64,000 nt of DNA from Anisodus tanguticus (Eukaryota > Streptophyta > Magnoliopsida > Solanales > Solanaceae): assembly GCA_034509755.1 (NCBI GenBank), contig CM067549.1:39321305-39385304 (forward strand). Direction: 5' to 3'. Both the position numbers and the translations under genes were made by a program. Position 1 is the stretch's first letter. Each line of letters starts with the position of its first letter. The notes below the pieces were generated by a model. That model was not told where the DNA came from. It searched no databases and saw only the letters and a list, made by a program, of their open reading frames with translations. Shown piece after piece: positions 29,533 through 41,400 of this stretch.

Positions 29533-29585
29533 CACCCCCGCATCATAGCGGGCGGTTTTCGAACGCCGAGACGTCCCTAAAATCT

Positions 29586-30150
29586 TCAAAGAGAACCGGG
29601 GAGACCCTTTGTAAAGATGTCTGCAATTTGATAACGAGACGGGACATGACATACGCGAACTTGACCCTTTGCAACCTTTTCACGGACAAAGTGAATGTCC
29701 ATTTCGATATGCTTGGTGCGCCGGTGTTGAACTCGGGTTACCCGAAAGGTAGATGACACTAATGTTATCGCAATATACCAAGGTTGCCTTCGAATGGGAC
29801 AATGAAGCTCCAAAAGCAAATTACGTAGCCAACATGACTCGAGACCACATTCGCTACCCCTCGATATTCTCGCCTCTGCACCGGAGCGTGACAGAGTTGC
29901 CCGACGTTTTGCCGACCATGAGACCAAGTTGTTGCCAAGGAACATACAAGAGCCGAAGTCGACCGTCCGGTGTCGGGACAACCACCCCAATCGATCCGTG
30001 TAAGAGACAAGTGTGGATGTAGATGAAGGATACAAGTGCAACCCATAGTCCGGTGTCCCCCGTATATACCGAATGATGCGTTTGATTGCATTCATGTGCT
30101 CAACTCGGGATCATGCATGAATAAACACACTGCCGAACCGCATATGTAAT
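29586..30150 (-). pseudogene. Copia D RNase H
   Basis: AIKRIIRYIRGTPDYGLHLYPS, a locally frameshifted YTDxxWxxxxRxR block, NNLVSWSAKRRATLSRS, SCWLRNLLLELHCPI and RTKHIEMDIHFVREKVAKGQV to DIFTKGLPGSL. The acidic residue block is damaged by compensating small indels. Confidence 0.75.
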
Positions 30151-30215
30151 ATCCGGTCTGGTAAAAGTAAGATACTTTGGAGGGCCCTGCAAGATCGCGA
30201 TAGCGGGTCGGGTCC

Positions 30216-31068
30216 TCATATGGTGCACCCGTTGCGCGCACTCAACTTTGGGTTTGCATCAACCGGTGTGGAAGTGGACTTACGGGATGACATCCCGGCC
30301 CTCTCTATGATCTCGGAAAGATACTTCCGTTGAGACAGAAACAAGCCCGAATGACGTTTGACGGCAATCCCTAAAAAATAACTCAACGGCCCTAAGTCCT
30401 TCATAGCAAATTCAGAACTGAGCATGGCCATGATAGACTGACGCAAAGCATCGGAGGAGGCAGTCAAAATGATATCATCCACATATAACAGAATGTAGGC
30501 CAATGACGAACCACTGCGGTAGATGAACAAAGAATTGTCGGACCTGCTGTGTGTGAACCCAATAGTCGAAACAAAATCAGCAAATCGTGTATACCAGGCA
30601 CGTGGAGACCGCTTAAGCCCATATAAGGACTTTTTCAACAAACAGACATGATGAGGGCGGCTGGGATCCCTGAAACCCAACGGCTGATGCATATAGACTG
30701 TTTCCTTGAGATCTCCATGTAGAAAAGCATTCTTGACATCTAACTGATGAATTGGCCAAGTCTTTGAAAGGGCCAAGCTAAGTACCGTGCGAATGGTAGC
30801 CGGTTTGACCACCGGACTAAATGTCTCACCACAATCAATACCAACTGCTTTGAGTCTTACCATCACCAACAAGTCGCGCCTTATGCCGAGCAAAGGACCC
30901 ATCTCGAATTCTCCTTGTGAGCAAAAATCCACATAGACCGATAATATTAATACCATATGGACAGGGCACCAACTCCCACGTCTTATTATCAATAAGAGCA
31001 TTATATTCATCGATCATAGCAATTTTCCAATTAGGGTCATTTAATGCGGACACGGGATTGCGGGGCAA
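30216..31068 (-). pseudogene. Copia D reverse transcriptase, one frameshift
   Basis: The first frame (31068-30835) has RNPVSALNDPNWKIAMIDEY and NKTWELVPCP. The second (to 30216) has GIDCGETFSPVVKPATIRTV, QLDVKNAFLHGDLKETVYM, KSLYGLKRSPRAWYTRF and LLYVDDIIL, with SYFLGIAVKRHSGLFLSQRKY after it. Catalytic YVDD is intact. Confidence 0.85.
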
Positions 31069-31164
31069 GGGGGATTTAGAGACATCGAATGTAAATTATA
31101 ATGTCTTTTAGGCGTAAAAATACCCCGCTGACTACGAGTGACCGGTCTATGACTCGAGGAAGAA

Positions 31165-32394
31165 TTAATGGAATTTTGGGAATTTTCTGGGGGCGGGGCG
31201 GGCTGGCCCGCAAGCAGTGGGCCTGCTGGCCCAAATCGGAAATGGCCGGACTCGGCTTGGACCGGTTCCGAAGCCGGCTGGGCCGGCCCGATTCTTGGAA
31301 CTGTTCCGATGTGGCCGGAAGAGCTGGTGTGGCGGTACTGTTGGGCCAGCGGGCAGTGGGCCCGCTGGAGGATTTTGGGTACGGGAGATGTCCGAAAAAT
31401 TCCGAATAATAAACGGGGATATTTGGTCATCCAAAAAATTATACGACTTAGGTTCGGGAGTATGAACTTTCGTAAATGGGAATTGAGTTTCATCAAAAAT
31501 GACATGGCGATTGATTATGATTTTCTTGGAGGATAAATCAAAACACTTATAACCACGATGATTCGACGGATAACCCAAAAACACACACGGGGTAGACCGA
31601 GCCTGAAGTTTGTTAATTGTGGTGGATGGAAATAACGGATAACACAAGCACCCAAAAATCCGAAGGTGAGAATAAGAAGGGTTCTTATTATATAGGATTT
31701 TGAGGGGGGAAGAATATGTCAAACCTTTAGACGGAATTATGTTAAGAAGGTAAGTGGCCATTTGTAGAGCATGATGCCAAAAATACGGAGGTATGGAGGC
31801 ATGGATTAGGAGAGTTCGGACAATGTTATTTATGGAACGAATTTTGCGTTCGGCTTTCCCATTTTGTGAAGATGTATGAGGACATGAAAACCGAAAATTT
31901 ATCCCATGAGTAGCACAAAATTCTCGAAACTCCCTATTGTCATACTCTTTCCCATTATCACATTGAATATTTTTTATTTCTCTTTCGAATTGAGTACGAA
32001 TGAAAGCTCTAAATTTTATGAAGACGGAAAACACTTGTGATTTATTCGCAATTGGAAACGTCCACAAAAATCTAGAATAATCATCTAAAAAGAGAACATA
32101 ATATCGATGACCCATTGAACTAAAAACGAGAGATGTCCATAAGTCGCTATGAATAATGTCAAATGGCATAGAAGTATGAGAATTGGAGTCTACAAATGGC
32201 AACTTAACAATTTTTCCTAATGAACAAGATCGACAAATTGGAGTACGACTCGTACCCTTACAAGAAATAAAGCTATTTTTATCTAAAACTGATAAAATAG
32301 AAGATCCCGGATGACCCGACGAGCATGCCACATGGAAGGAGAGATGGCTGCAAAAGCGATGGCAAGGCCGGACTCGATGGACGAAAACCGGCAT
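31165..32394 (-). CDS. Copia D integrase, open frame of about 400 residues
   Basis: CRSCSLGKIVKLPF, then catalytic acids in HSDLWTS, CDNGKEYDN and NGKAERKIRSINN, then LRIFGCLCYPLFPSTTINKL, PCVFLGYPSNHRGYKCFD and NRHVIFDETQFPF, all in one frame without a stop. The C-terminus runs into proline-rich spacer before RT. The opposite-strand frames at 31101-31536 are shadows. Confidence 0.85.
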   Translation of the reverse strand: MPVFVHRVRPCHRFCSHLSFHVACSSGHPGSSILSVLDKNSFISCKGTSRTPICRSCSLGKIVKLPFVDSNSHTSMPFDIIHSDLWTSLVFSSMGHRYYVLFLDDYSRFLWTFPIANKSQVFSVFIKFRAFIRTQFEREIKNIQCDNGKEYDNREFREFCATHGINFRFSCPHTSSQNGKAERKIRSINNIVRTLLIHASIPPYFWHHALQMATYLLNIIPSKGLTYSSPLKILYNKNPSYSHLRIFGCLCYPLFPSTTINKLQARSTPCVFLGYPSNHRGYKCFDLSSKKIIINRHVIFDETQFPFTKVHTPEPKSYNFLDDQISPFIIRNFSDISRTQNPPAGPLPAGPTVPPHQLFRPHRNSSKNRAGPAGFGTGPSRVRPFPIWASRPTACGPARPAPRKFPKFH

Positions 32395-33060
32395 GATAGG
32401 ATATAGATCCCCCTACTATCACACCTCATGAGACGACTCCCCGTCTTGAAATCCTTCACGGAGAAAACCGAAAGGATCAAATTCAACGAAACGCAATTGT
32501 CATTTGTGAACTTTCGGACGGACACTAAATTTTTAATCAATTTAGGAGCATGTAAAGTATTTTTCAAGAGGAGTGGTGGATTGGGGGGAGACAACGTTTT
32601 CGACCATACCCTAGAATGGAATAGAACGCCATTACCAATAATTATCCCCAGGGGTGCTCAAATTGGAATAAGATGAGAGAGTACCGAGTCGGAAGTCATG
32701 TGAGTAGTGGCCCCGGTGTCCATGTACCAATTTTGGTCCGGTTGAGTCAATCCCAACGTGTGCATCGCGGCCTCGATATCGGTCCGAGTAGGGCCTGCCG
32801 CATGATGGGCTTGCGGAGGTCGGGGCCCAAGAACTCCCCGGCCGTGCTGGTCCCGGCCCGTAACTACTACCACTGCCGCCGCTGTGGGCCACCGGCCGGG
32901 GGCCGCCACTTCTTGGGCATTGGGCACGGGATCGTGGCCGCCCCACCGGCCGCCGGGAATTTCCTGCCGCTCGCTGGTATGGGCCGGGCCGGCCCACGGT
33001 CCACCGCCATCGCTCCATCGCCATGGGCCCCACCGCTTTGGGCCCATGGGGGTGGTGGGC
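32283..33060 (-). pseudogene. Copia D protease and GAG-pre-integrase
   Basis: NWYMDTGATTHMTSDS in the frame 33047-32658 keeps the D-T-G-A protease motif. The next frame (32594-32283) has NPPLLLKNTLHAPKLIKNLVSVRKF and the start of the pre-integrase domain. Upstream is a proline/glycine-rich GC-rich gag tail. Confidence 0.75.
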
Positions 33061-33237
33061 CACTGTTCATTGGATGGGACCCACCGACGTTTTGCTTGAC
33101 TACCGGAACCTCCACCATTACCACCGCGTTTGCCCCCGCGGTTTTGTTATTATTCTTGCGATTATTCTTGCCGCCACCATGATTATGGTTTTGGCCCGAA
33201 TTATTAACAAAACTCGAAGGATTAGGAGAGGATGCCA

Positions 33238-33875
33238 TCATGACAACTGGACTTGCTCCGGTAGCCGCCTTTTAGCCAAACCGGCTTCTTCCAACGTAAG
33301 CATGGAGCGGGCTTGATGGAAGTCGGGAAGAGGGTTGCTTTGGCGAAGGAGAGTGCTAACACCATTATAGGCCTCCGAAAGACCGGCAACCAACTGTAGA
33401 ACTAGACGATTATTTGTCACCGGTGCGCCAACATTACGGAGTTGATCCGCCAATTCCTTTAGTTTCTTGCAATATGCGTAAACGTTTGGAAATACGTCCA
33501 TTCGAACGAGAGAGAATTCTGCTCGAGTGTGACGATACGGGAATGTTGGTTGTCTTGGAATATGTCACGCAATCTATTCCATGCAGCCATAGCCGTGGTA
33601 TCGGGCTCCATAGTCGTCTGTAGAAGGTCCACTGAAATAGTGGAGTATATCCACCGAAGAACGGTAGCATCAAGTGTAATCCACACCTCAGGATCCTCCG
33701 CAGGAAGGGGTCTAGCGGGAGGAATTATGTGATGAAGAACTTGATAAGAGATAGCGTGAATTTTAAACAACTCCGCCCACATTGCATATTGAACGTTTTC
33801 CATCTCAAGAACAATAGGGACACTGAGCTTGATATTGGAAACCGTGAGGGCAGGGTGAAAATTGTTCTTAGACAT
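33238..33875 (-). pseudogene. Copia D gag, one frameshift
   Basis: ATG at 33875-33873. MSKNNFHPALTVSNIKLSVP, EMENVQYAMWAELFKIHA, TLDATVLRWIYSTIS, AAWNRLRDIFQDNQ and TLEQNS run to about 33500, where the frame shifts into DVFPNVYAYCKKLKELADQL, NRLVLQLVAGLSEAYNGV and NPLPDFHQARSML. It is the intact reference for the two stop positions in copia B gag. Confidence 0.8.
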
Positions 33876-33961
33876 ATTTGAAAGAACAAAGAAGGAGGAT
33901 AAATTTAAGAGAGGTTTTTGAGAGCGGAAGACGAGATATTTGGAGAGAAAAACCCGAGGGA

Positions 33962-33976
33962 GGGGGGGGGGGGGGG
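33962..33976. repeat. Homopolymer of about 15 G in the copia D leader
   Basis: An unbroken G run (C run on the coding strand) preceded by GAGGGAG-like purines. The true length may be uncertain, since such runs are error-prone in assembly. Confidence 0.8.
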
Positions 33977-34233
33977 TTCTCGGCCAAAGAGGCAAAAGTT
34001 TGAGAGAATAAGTTATTTATTTACAAAAATTCATCCACTACTATTGCGTAAAGAATGTGAAGATCAATGTCGAAAAAGGGTTTGAGGACCTCAAGGCTAT
34101 CTTCATCAATTTCACTATTTTATCTTGGAATAATTAATCTTGAAATTATTATTACAACCTTTGATGGGTAGAAGTTATTCCGGTAATATTTTTCATCCTA
34201 AGATAACTTATTCAGGATTAGTAATCAAACAAC

Positions 34234-34496
34234 GGATAAAGTAATACTAAATTTTTTATCCAGGAGGGTCTTATTACCCCTCTGAACTTTTTTTAGACTG
34301 TTTACTCCCTTCACTAGTTATCTAGTAAAAATCAAGCTAAAATATAATATATGTAAAAAATTACACTATATATACAAGGATAAAATCATTTCTTATGTAT
34401 AAATAGTAAATGTTGAATCTCCTTAACTTCATCGTGTGTATACTTTTTTATATTCTAAAATTCCTTAGAGAAATTCTAACTCCACCTCTTATCCCC
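34234..34496. other. AT-rich intergenic DNA, nothing recognised
   Basis: No supported feature between the copia D/MITE block and the foldback MITE. Confidence 0.4.
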
Positions 34497-34687
34497 ATAC
34501 AAAACCAGAAAAAAGGAATCTTAATATCTTATTTAACAGTTAAGATGATGTTATAGCACAGTTTTGCACTAGTTATTCGTAGATATAAAAGTCAGTGCAA
34601 AAAAGCACTCAACTGTGCAATAACATCATTTTTTTTTTTTTTTAACCGTGAAATATGACGTTAAGATCCCCTTTCTTGGTTTTGTAT
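34497..34687. mobile_element. Foldback MITE with long arms
   Basis: 'atacaaaaccagaaaaaagg' at the left is mirrored by 'ccctttcttggttttgtat' at the right. Inner words 'ttaagatgatgttatagcacag' and 'ctgtgcaataacatcattttt' also mirror, so the arms are about 80 bp each with a short loop. A T15-16 run interrupts the right arm. 191 bp, no coding. Confidence 0.7.
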
Positions 34688-35301
34688 AGGCGCGTATATA
34701 CACATGCTATGTTTTAACTAATGTTTTTACCTGGTAAATGGTAACAATGAAGGGGAAAATAATATAAAAAATAAGAGTAAGTTCGGGGGATTAATAGGCC
34801 TCATATAGTTTAAGTGTATAATTGACAATTTCATCAGAGTTTAGGTCTATATATATATATATATGCCTTATCCCTATTTATTTATCATAACATGTGACAC
34901 AAAGTAATTCCTTATTTTGTTTTTTTTGTCTTTTACAAATTTATGACTTCTTTTTCATTGATATTTGGATGATAAAGTCCACTATTGTAAGGTCTACCAC
35001 AGTCATTCAATACCATTCATATAATCTCAAAACGATTTCTTGGGTTTTACTTATCAAATTTCATCAACGAGTACATAATAAACACAATGACGAAGTTTAA
35101 GTATGATTCACATGCGATCTCATAATTGAGACTTTAAACGGACTACAGGCTCACCAATTTCTTATATAATTCTTGAACTACCTCAATTTCAGTAAACTAA
35201 ATTCACCTCAATAAGGTCAAACTAAACTTCTATCGAGACATACAGATAGTTTTGGAAGGAATCTGTAGAAAAAGTCAACCACTATATGATAGATGTAGCA
35301 C

Positions 35302-35339
<38 letters not shown>

Positions 35340-35581
35340 TAATGAATTATTTACATCTCTGTTATCTCTCTTCGCCGTATGCGATTTCAAGTCAAAGGTG
35401 GACTATCGCTCAAGGTCAAATTTCTTGTAGTGGTATTCCGTCCGCTAACTTTTACTTGTCAATTATACTAAAAATAAATGTTCGCTTTTACTTGTTCGGT
35501 TTAGAAATTCAAGAGATAATTTATTTTATATCTATTTTACCCTTATTCTTAAGTACTCTCTCCGCTCACTTTTACTTGTCC
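34688..35581. other. Intergenic, simple repeats and MITE debris
   Basis: (AT)n tracts at 34847-34864 and about 35309-35336. 'tccgtccgctaacttttacttgtc' (35441) and 'ctctccgctcacttttacttgtc' (35558) are two direct copies of a Stowaway-like end. No gene. Confidence 0.5.
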
Positions 35582-38533
35582 TGTCACGATCCCTTTTCAG
35601 GAATCACGGTGACACCTACATAATTCCACCAGTAGGCGAACCACTCCTAATCATTAACATAATATAACATAAATAAAAGTGGAAGATAACACAATACTGC
35701 ATAAGCTGTCTGATAATATAAATGCAGAAGATAATAATAAGTCTGATACATCCAAAAACAACCCCCAAGCGATCTAGTCTGTGAATACAAGAGCACTAAA
35801 ATACGGTACAATTATGAAATGGGCAACCAAGTGCCAAAACTGAATACATAGTCTGAACATGTCTCTCAAATACGAACAAAAGACAGTAAATAGAGAAGGA
35901 ACATCCAAGGGTATGCTGGAGGTAGCATCCTCACCCTGAACACTGAAGGTCAGCTGCTCTGACTCAGCCACGGAGGTGAAAGGTACTGAATGTGCATAAA
36001 AAAGAATGCAGCAAGTGTAGCATTAGTACACAATGTACCCCCGAAGACATCATAGACCGACAACGACGGAAGATACATAATCAGAGATAAATACCAAGTT
36101 GACACTAAGTAACCCTAAGCTACCAGTTCAGTAATTCAAGTAGGTCATATAGCATCATGCGGTTTACAGAATCCAACAACAATCCAAGTATCAAGTTGCA
36201 TGTATAATCCTTTTAAATCCAGAATCCATCCAAGTTATCAACAATCACTCAAATACCACTCCAACCACAGTTTATCAATGAAATGACATAAGTATGTATG
36301 ATATGAATGCTATGCATATGCAAGGTACCTTTATCAACCTGGTATACAATACGTCAAGATTTTATTATGATCCGTACACCCATGAGGGACCCGCAAAGTC
36401 CATACACCACTCCTAGCCAGCCGTAATTCCACACATGAATCTGACTAGAGCCCAAGATTCATTTGTCGAGCCTTAACATGTTGCAGGTGTGCAACTCCGC
36501 TCCCCGCGTATCAATATCATCTCAATATGTCATAATCTCATAGTATTCTTACCTTTCTGGCCTCTTGGACCCACATCATATCCAGACTATTCTCACATCA
36601 ATATCATAGAACTATGAGTATATGAATGCCAATAACAATGTAAGGCAAGATATCATGATATATTGAGATGCAATCAAGTATAGAGATGACATATCACATG
36701 TTTTCAAGGATTCAATAATTCATATGCAATCCAAGTCAAAATCAGGATATCATATCAAAAACATGTGTGATGAGTAAATAAATAATGGCAAACATGGCAA
36801 CAAGCCCATATATAGATACAAGCCCAAATAAACAACAGTCGAAACCAGCACAAGGCTGATTTCCTAAATCACCCATCAACACAGTTCAACACCGGTACCC
36901 ACTCAAATGTTCATCACAACTGGCTGAGTGGGACCTCTAAACACGCCCAATATCCCTCAATATTTATAACTAATTATGCATTTTTATCGAAGTCTCGAAA
37001 AACTAAATCGTATTTGCTTGTACTTCTCTTTATTTTTCGAGATTGGGTTGGTGTTCAGTCTACTTCTAAATAAGTACTCCGCTTTGTTTAGTCTCTTTCT
37101 TCATGCAAGGCTACTAGTTGATCGAGAAAGCACCACCCAAAGGGCCTCATAGAGGCGGTCACCGGTAGGATGATGATAGTCTTGCCCTTCCTCTGCGCCT
37201 CATGATAATCGAAGTCTAATCACACATATTGTATCATTAATATAAAGCTAGCACAACATAAAACAAGACTTTAAATACTCATCCCAGGTCCACTCTACCA
37301 AGACTCGAACATTAATACTCGATTACCAAGAACACATACTAAGTAGTCATATCCTTAAGTTAATTATAAATCTATACACATTTGAATCCTCAATTCAACA
37401 ATATATAAAAAGCCCCAATTTGAAACCCTAGAAATTTCCCCCAATTGGAATAGGTTTCTATAACCAAATTAAGCCTTAAATATGATTAACTATCAATATC
37501 CATCACTAATTCACAATAAAACAAGTAAGCTAATCAATAAACTCTTCATTAGTCATTGGTTTAATCCTCTTATTCTCACAAGAATGTATAACTCATCTTC
37601 CCCAACTCATATTCATACTATATCACCATTAATAAAGAACTTAGAAGCATAAACTTAATTCACAAAGGAAGAGTCACTTACCCCAAGGATGAATTTTCTC
37701 TTAGACCTCTGAAAAAGCTCTATGGTAGCTCTAAGTTCGAGCCTTGCTATTTAGGGAAAAGATTTCTGACATAAGGGAATAAATAGGATACCTAAACAAT
37801 ACTTTTCCCTCGATTGAATTGACACAGCTGGAGCGCATCCGCTACGGCAGACCAAACCCTCGCTGGGGCGGTGTCACTTGACACCTCGCCTCAGCGCCAC
37901 AGTGAACACGACTTCGCGAAGGCTGACTCGTCCCTGTAGACAAATCCTCCGCCATGGTGGAAACCCACAATCTCCTAAACTTCTACTTTGGCGAGCCAAC
38001 CTCTCGTCGAGGCGGACACCAGACATTAGTAATGGGAAAAACAACCAATTCTCCCATCTAACACCCAAAACACTCCCGAGACCCCCTGGACAAAAACCAT
38101 ACATGCTCGTCTAAGATAAACAGTGTTACAAACTTGCTCATACCCTCAGATTTACCATTTGACCGAGCTAAGTCATACTTTTCTAAAGAATCACCAGGAG
38201 AAATCCAAATCCATACTTTATAAATAAGGCCACAAAATACATCTGATTATCTCGGGAAGCAAACCAATGACTCGACTAAGTCAAAATGACACTCCGGAAC
38301 TACCGGAAGCGACGGAACCCAGAAACAAACCCGTTTAGCCAAAAGTCAACTTTGAGTCAAACTATCCAACTCTAAGTTTCTAGTTTTGGGGTTTTAATCC
38401 GAAATGCATATAAATGGACATCAAGATTCAGGCCACCCATCCTCATGCATCACAAACCCCATACAGAGTCTACAAGAAAGGTCAAAAAAGTAAATAGTGT
38501 CTTTAGCTTAAAATAACCATATGAGTTATTACA
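35582..38533 (-). repeat. Gypsy E 3' LTR, about 2.95 kb
   Basis: On the minus strand the LTR ends in ATCGTGACA (35582) and its last part matches the 5' LTR fragment at 43712-44161, while 36320-36672 matches 63648-64000. The start at 38533 (TGTAATAACTC) is inferred from the LTR style and from GAGGACGAACG preceding it as in related gypsy elements. Small open frames inside (e.g. 35774-35971, 37874-38114) are not genes. Confidence 0.75.
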
Positions 38534-38639
38534 TCAAATACCAATTAAAACACCGTTCGTCCTCGAATGAAGAGAAACGAACAAAGGGAATGTACCTGAA
38601 GTAGTGAAAAAGTCAGGATATCAGCTCCGCATATCAGAC

Positions 38640-39664
38640 TCGTATCCCAAGTCACCTCATCAACAGGATGATGCCTCTACTGAACCTTCACAGAAGTTAT
38701 CTCCTTCGACCTTAACTTCCTCACTTGCATGTCTAAAATAGCCATAGGCTCCTCAAACTCCAAATTCTGATCAAGTAACACGGAGTCCTACTGAATGATA
38801 TAAGAACCATCGTCATGATTCTTCTTCAACATACATACTTGGAAAACTAGATGAACGCTTGGAAGACCTGGTGGCAGTGCTAACTCATATGCTATCTCTC
38901 CAACTCTATGAAGAATCTCGAAAGGCCCAATATACCTCAGAATCAACTTTTCTCTCATGCCAAACCTCATCACACCCTTCATGGGTGAGACCTTTAGAAG
39001 AACTCTATCACCAACTATAAACTCCAAATCTCAAACCTTTCGGTTCGCATACTCCTTCTGCCTGCTCTGAGCTTCAGGAGCTTATCCTGAATCATCTTCT
39101 CTATGGAATATCTCAATAGATCGGTACCCTAGGACAAACCTTAAATGCATCAAACCTACCAATCGAAGATCAACATCTCCTAACATATAAAGCCTCGAAT
39201 GGCGCCATATCAATATTGGAGTGATAACTGTTATTGTACGCAAACTCGGCCAATGATAAGAACTGGTCCCAATGACCACCAAAATCAATCGCGTAGGCTC
39301 GTAACATGTCCTCCAATACCTGAATAGTCTGCTCGGACTGGCCATCGGTCTGAGGGTGAAATATCATACTGAGATCCAAATGAGTACCGATCTCTTTTTG
39401 CATAGTCTCCTAGAAGTGCGAAGTAAACTGGGTACCCCAATCGGAGATGATAGAAATAGGAACTCCATGAAGATGAACAATCTCTCGGATGTAGATCTTA
39501 GCAAACTTATCTGCATTATAAGTCATATGGACCGAAATGAAATGCGCGGACTTGGTCAACCTATAAAAAATGACCCAAATAGCATCAAACTTGCCCAAAG
39601 TATTGGGCAACCCAACAATGAAATCCATGTCAATCCTTTCCCACTTCCACTTAGGAATGAGCAT
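38640..39664 (-). pseudogene. Gypsy E integrase with chromodomain-like tail
   Basis: WKWERIDMDFIVGLPNT and DAIWVIFYRLTKSAHFI (39664-39410), then THLDLSMIFHPQTDGQSEQTIQVLEDMLRAYAIDFGGHW and EFAYNNSYHSNIDMAPFEALY (39403-39170), then the C-terminal FIVGDRVLLKVSPMKGVMRFG and LRYIGPFEILHRVGEIAYELALP (39027-38788). After a stop, EEPMAILDMQVRKLRSKEI is the start of a chromodomain-like module. The catalytic glutamate (here QSEQTIQ) is present. Confidence 0.85.
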
Positions 39665-39708
39665 CCATGAGACACACCACCGGGTCGTTGGTGCTCATAC
39701 TTGACCTG

Positions 39709-40443
39709 CTAGCAGTTTTGACACCGAGACACAAAATCAACAATGTCCCTTTTGATCCTACCCCACCAATAGTGCTGCCTCAAATTATGGTACATCTTAG
39801 TAGCACTTAGATAAATCAAATACCTAGAGCTGTGGGCCTCATTTATAATCAATCTGGTCAAATCTCCCACACAAGGCACACATACTCTACCCTTGATCCT
39901 CATAACACCCTCACTATTAATCACGATCTCCTTGGCCTCACCACTCATCACCTTATCTCTGATTTTGCACAACTTTACATTATCATACTGGTGAGTCTGA
40001 ATCTGATCTAAAAGAGATGACCTCCCATCCACACAAGCCAGAATCCTACTCGAATTTGAAATATCAAGTCTCACAAAATGATTAGCTAGAAACTGGATCT
40101 CTAATGTCAAAGGACGCTCAGAAACAACCAAACAAGCTAAACTCCCCATGCTGACTGCCTTTTGGCTCAAGGTATCTGCCATCACATTGTCCTTGTCTAG
40201 ATGGTACAAAACGGTCATGTCATAATCCTTCAATAACTCTATCCACTGACGCTGTCTAAAATTCAAATCCCTCTGATTAAATACGTGTTGAAGACTGTGA
40301 TGGTCGGTATACACCTCACAATGAACACAATACAAGTAATGCCTCCAAATCTTCAAGGCAAACACAATAGCAGCCAGCTCCAAATCATGAACAGGGTAAT
40401 GTTTCTCATGCACCTTCAACTGCCTCAATGCATAAGTGATCAC
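39709..40443 (-). pseudogene. Gypsy E RNase H and integrase zinc finger
   Basis: YALRQLKVHEKHYPVHDLELAAIVFALKIWRHYLY, YTDHHSLQHVFNQRDLNFRQ and QRQWIELLKDYDMTVLYH are gypsy RNase H (RT_RNaseH). The later HSSRYLIYLSATKMYHNLRQHYWW and VSRCQNC form the H2C2 zinc finger. One open frame of 244 residues. Confidence 0.88.
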
Positions 40444-40596
40444 TTTACCCTCCTACATCAACACACAGCCCAACCCAATCCTAGAAGCATCACAATACAC
40501 AGTAAAGTCCTTCTCCTATACCGGAAGGGTTAAAATCGGGGTTATGGTAAAAATAGTCTTGAACTTTTGAAAGCTCTCCTCACACTAACCGGACCA

Positions 40597-41400
40597 CTAA
40601 AGTGGCACTTTCTTCTGAGTTAAGCACGTGAGATGCGAAGCGATAGAAGAAAAACCCTTGACGAACTGATAATAGTAGCTAGCAAGACCCACAAAACTCT
40701 GAATATTTGTCACAGAAGTCGGTCTAGGCCAGTCCCTAACTGCCTTTATCTTCTTCATGTCAACCATGATTACATCATTGGACACTACGTGCCCCAAGAA
40801 TGCTATCGAACTCAACCAGAACTCACACTTTGAAAACTTGGAGCTTCTTCTCTTTTAATATCCCAAGGACCACTCTCAGATGAAGCTCATGGCCCTCCCG
40901 ACTCTTCGAATATATCAGTATGTCATCAATGAACACAATCGCAAAAGAATCCATGTACGACTTGAATATCTCATTCATCAAGTCCATGAATGCTACGGAG
41001 GTATTAGTAAGCCCAAATGACATCACCAGGAACTCATAATGCACATAACGAGTCTGGAAGGCCATCTTAGGAACATCCTCAGCCCAGATCTTCAGCTGAT
41101 GATACCCAGACCTCAAGTCAATCTTCGAAAACATAGAAACACATTGACACTAATTGAACAGGTCATCAATATATAGAATTAGATACTTGTTTCTAATAAT
41201 GACCTTGTTCAACTGCCTATATTCAATGCACATACATATAGTGTAATTCTTTTTCTTTATGAACAAGATAGGAGCACCCTATAGAGATACACTCGGTCGA
41301 ATAAAGCCCTTACTCAATAAATCCTGAAGTTGCTCCTTCAAATCTCTCAACTCGGCTAGAGCCATATGGTACGGAGGAATAGAAATGGGTCGAGTACGTA
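40597..41400 (-). pseudogene. Gypsy E reverse transcriptase, broken
   Basis: FSKIDLRSGYHQLKIWAEDVPKMAFQTRYVHYEFLVMSFGLTN, FMDLMNEIF and the catalytic VFIDDILIYSKS are seen at 41134-40823. After a frame break IAFLGHVVSNDVIMVDMKKIKAV and SFVGLASYYYQFVKGFS continue to 40597. FIDD is the usual gypsy form of the YxDD box. Confidence 0.88.

Larger units (their letters stand above)
29048..34010 (-). mobile_element. Copia D: LTR retrotransposon lacking its 5' LTR
   Basis: The element reads on the minus strand: gag from 33875, protease, integrase, RT and RNase H, purine tract, then a 3' LTR at 29532-29048. Upstream of gag the leader ('cttttgcctctttggccgag') can be followed to about 34010, but neither a primer site nor a copy of the LTR is present before MITE sequence resumes. 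So the 5' end has been lost. Its proteins are closest to copia B and A within this window and much less broken than in B. Confidence 0.85.
28919..34233. mobile_element. Old MITE interrupted by copia D
   Basis: The left part starts 'gttgtttgatttgaagataagttat' (28919), and the right part ends '...ataacttattcaggattagtaatcaaacaac' (34233), its inverted counterpart. These GTTGTTTGATT...AATAAGTTAT ends resemble nightshade hAT MITEs. Without copia D it would be about 350 bp. Confidence 0.5.

Noticed and set aside
31101..31536. Plus-strand frames opposite the copia D integrase
   Set aside because: Shadow frames of the proline-rich linker. The minus strand has an unbroken integrase with its catalytic residues.
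37874..38114. Two antiparallel open frames of 76-78 codons
   Set aside because: They lie inside the gypsy E LTR and have low-complexity composition without any family resemblance.
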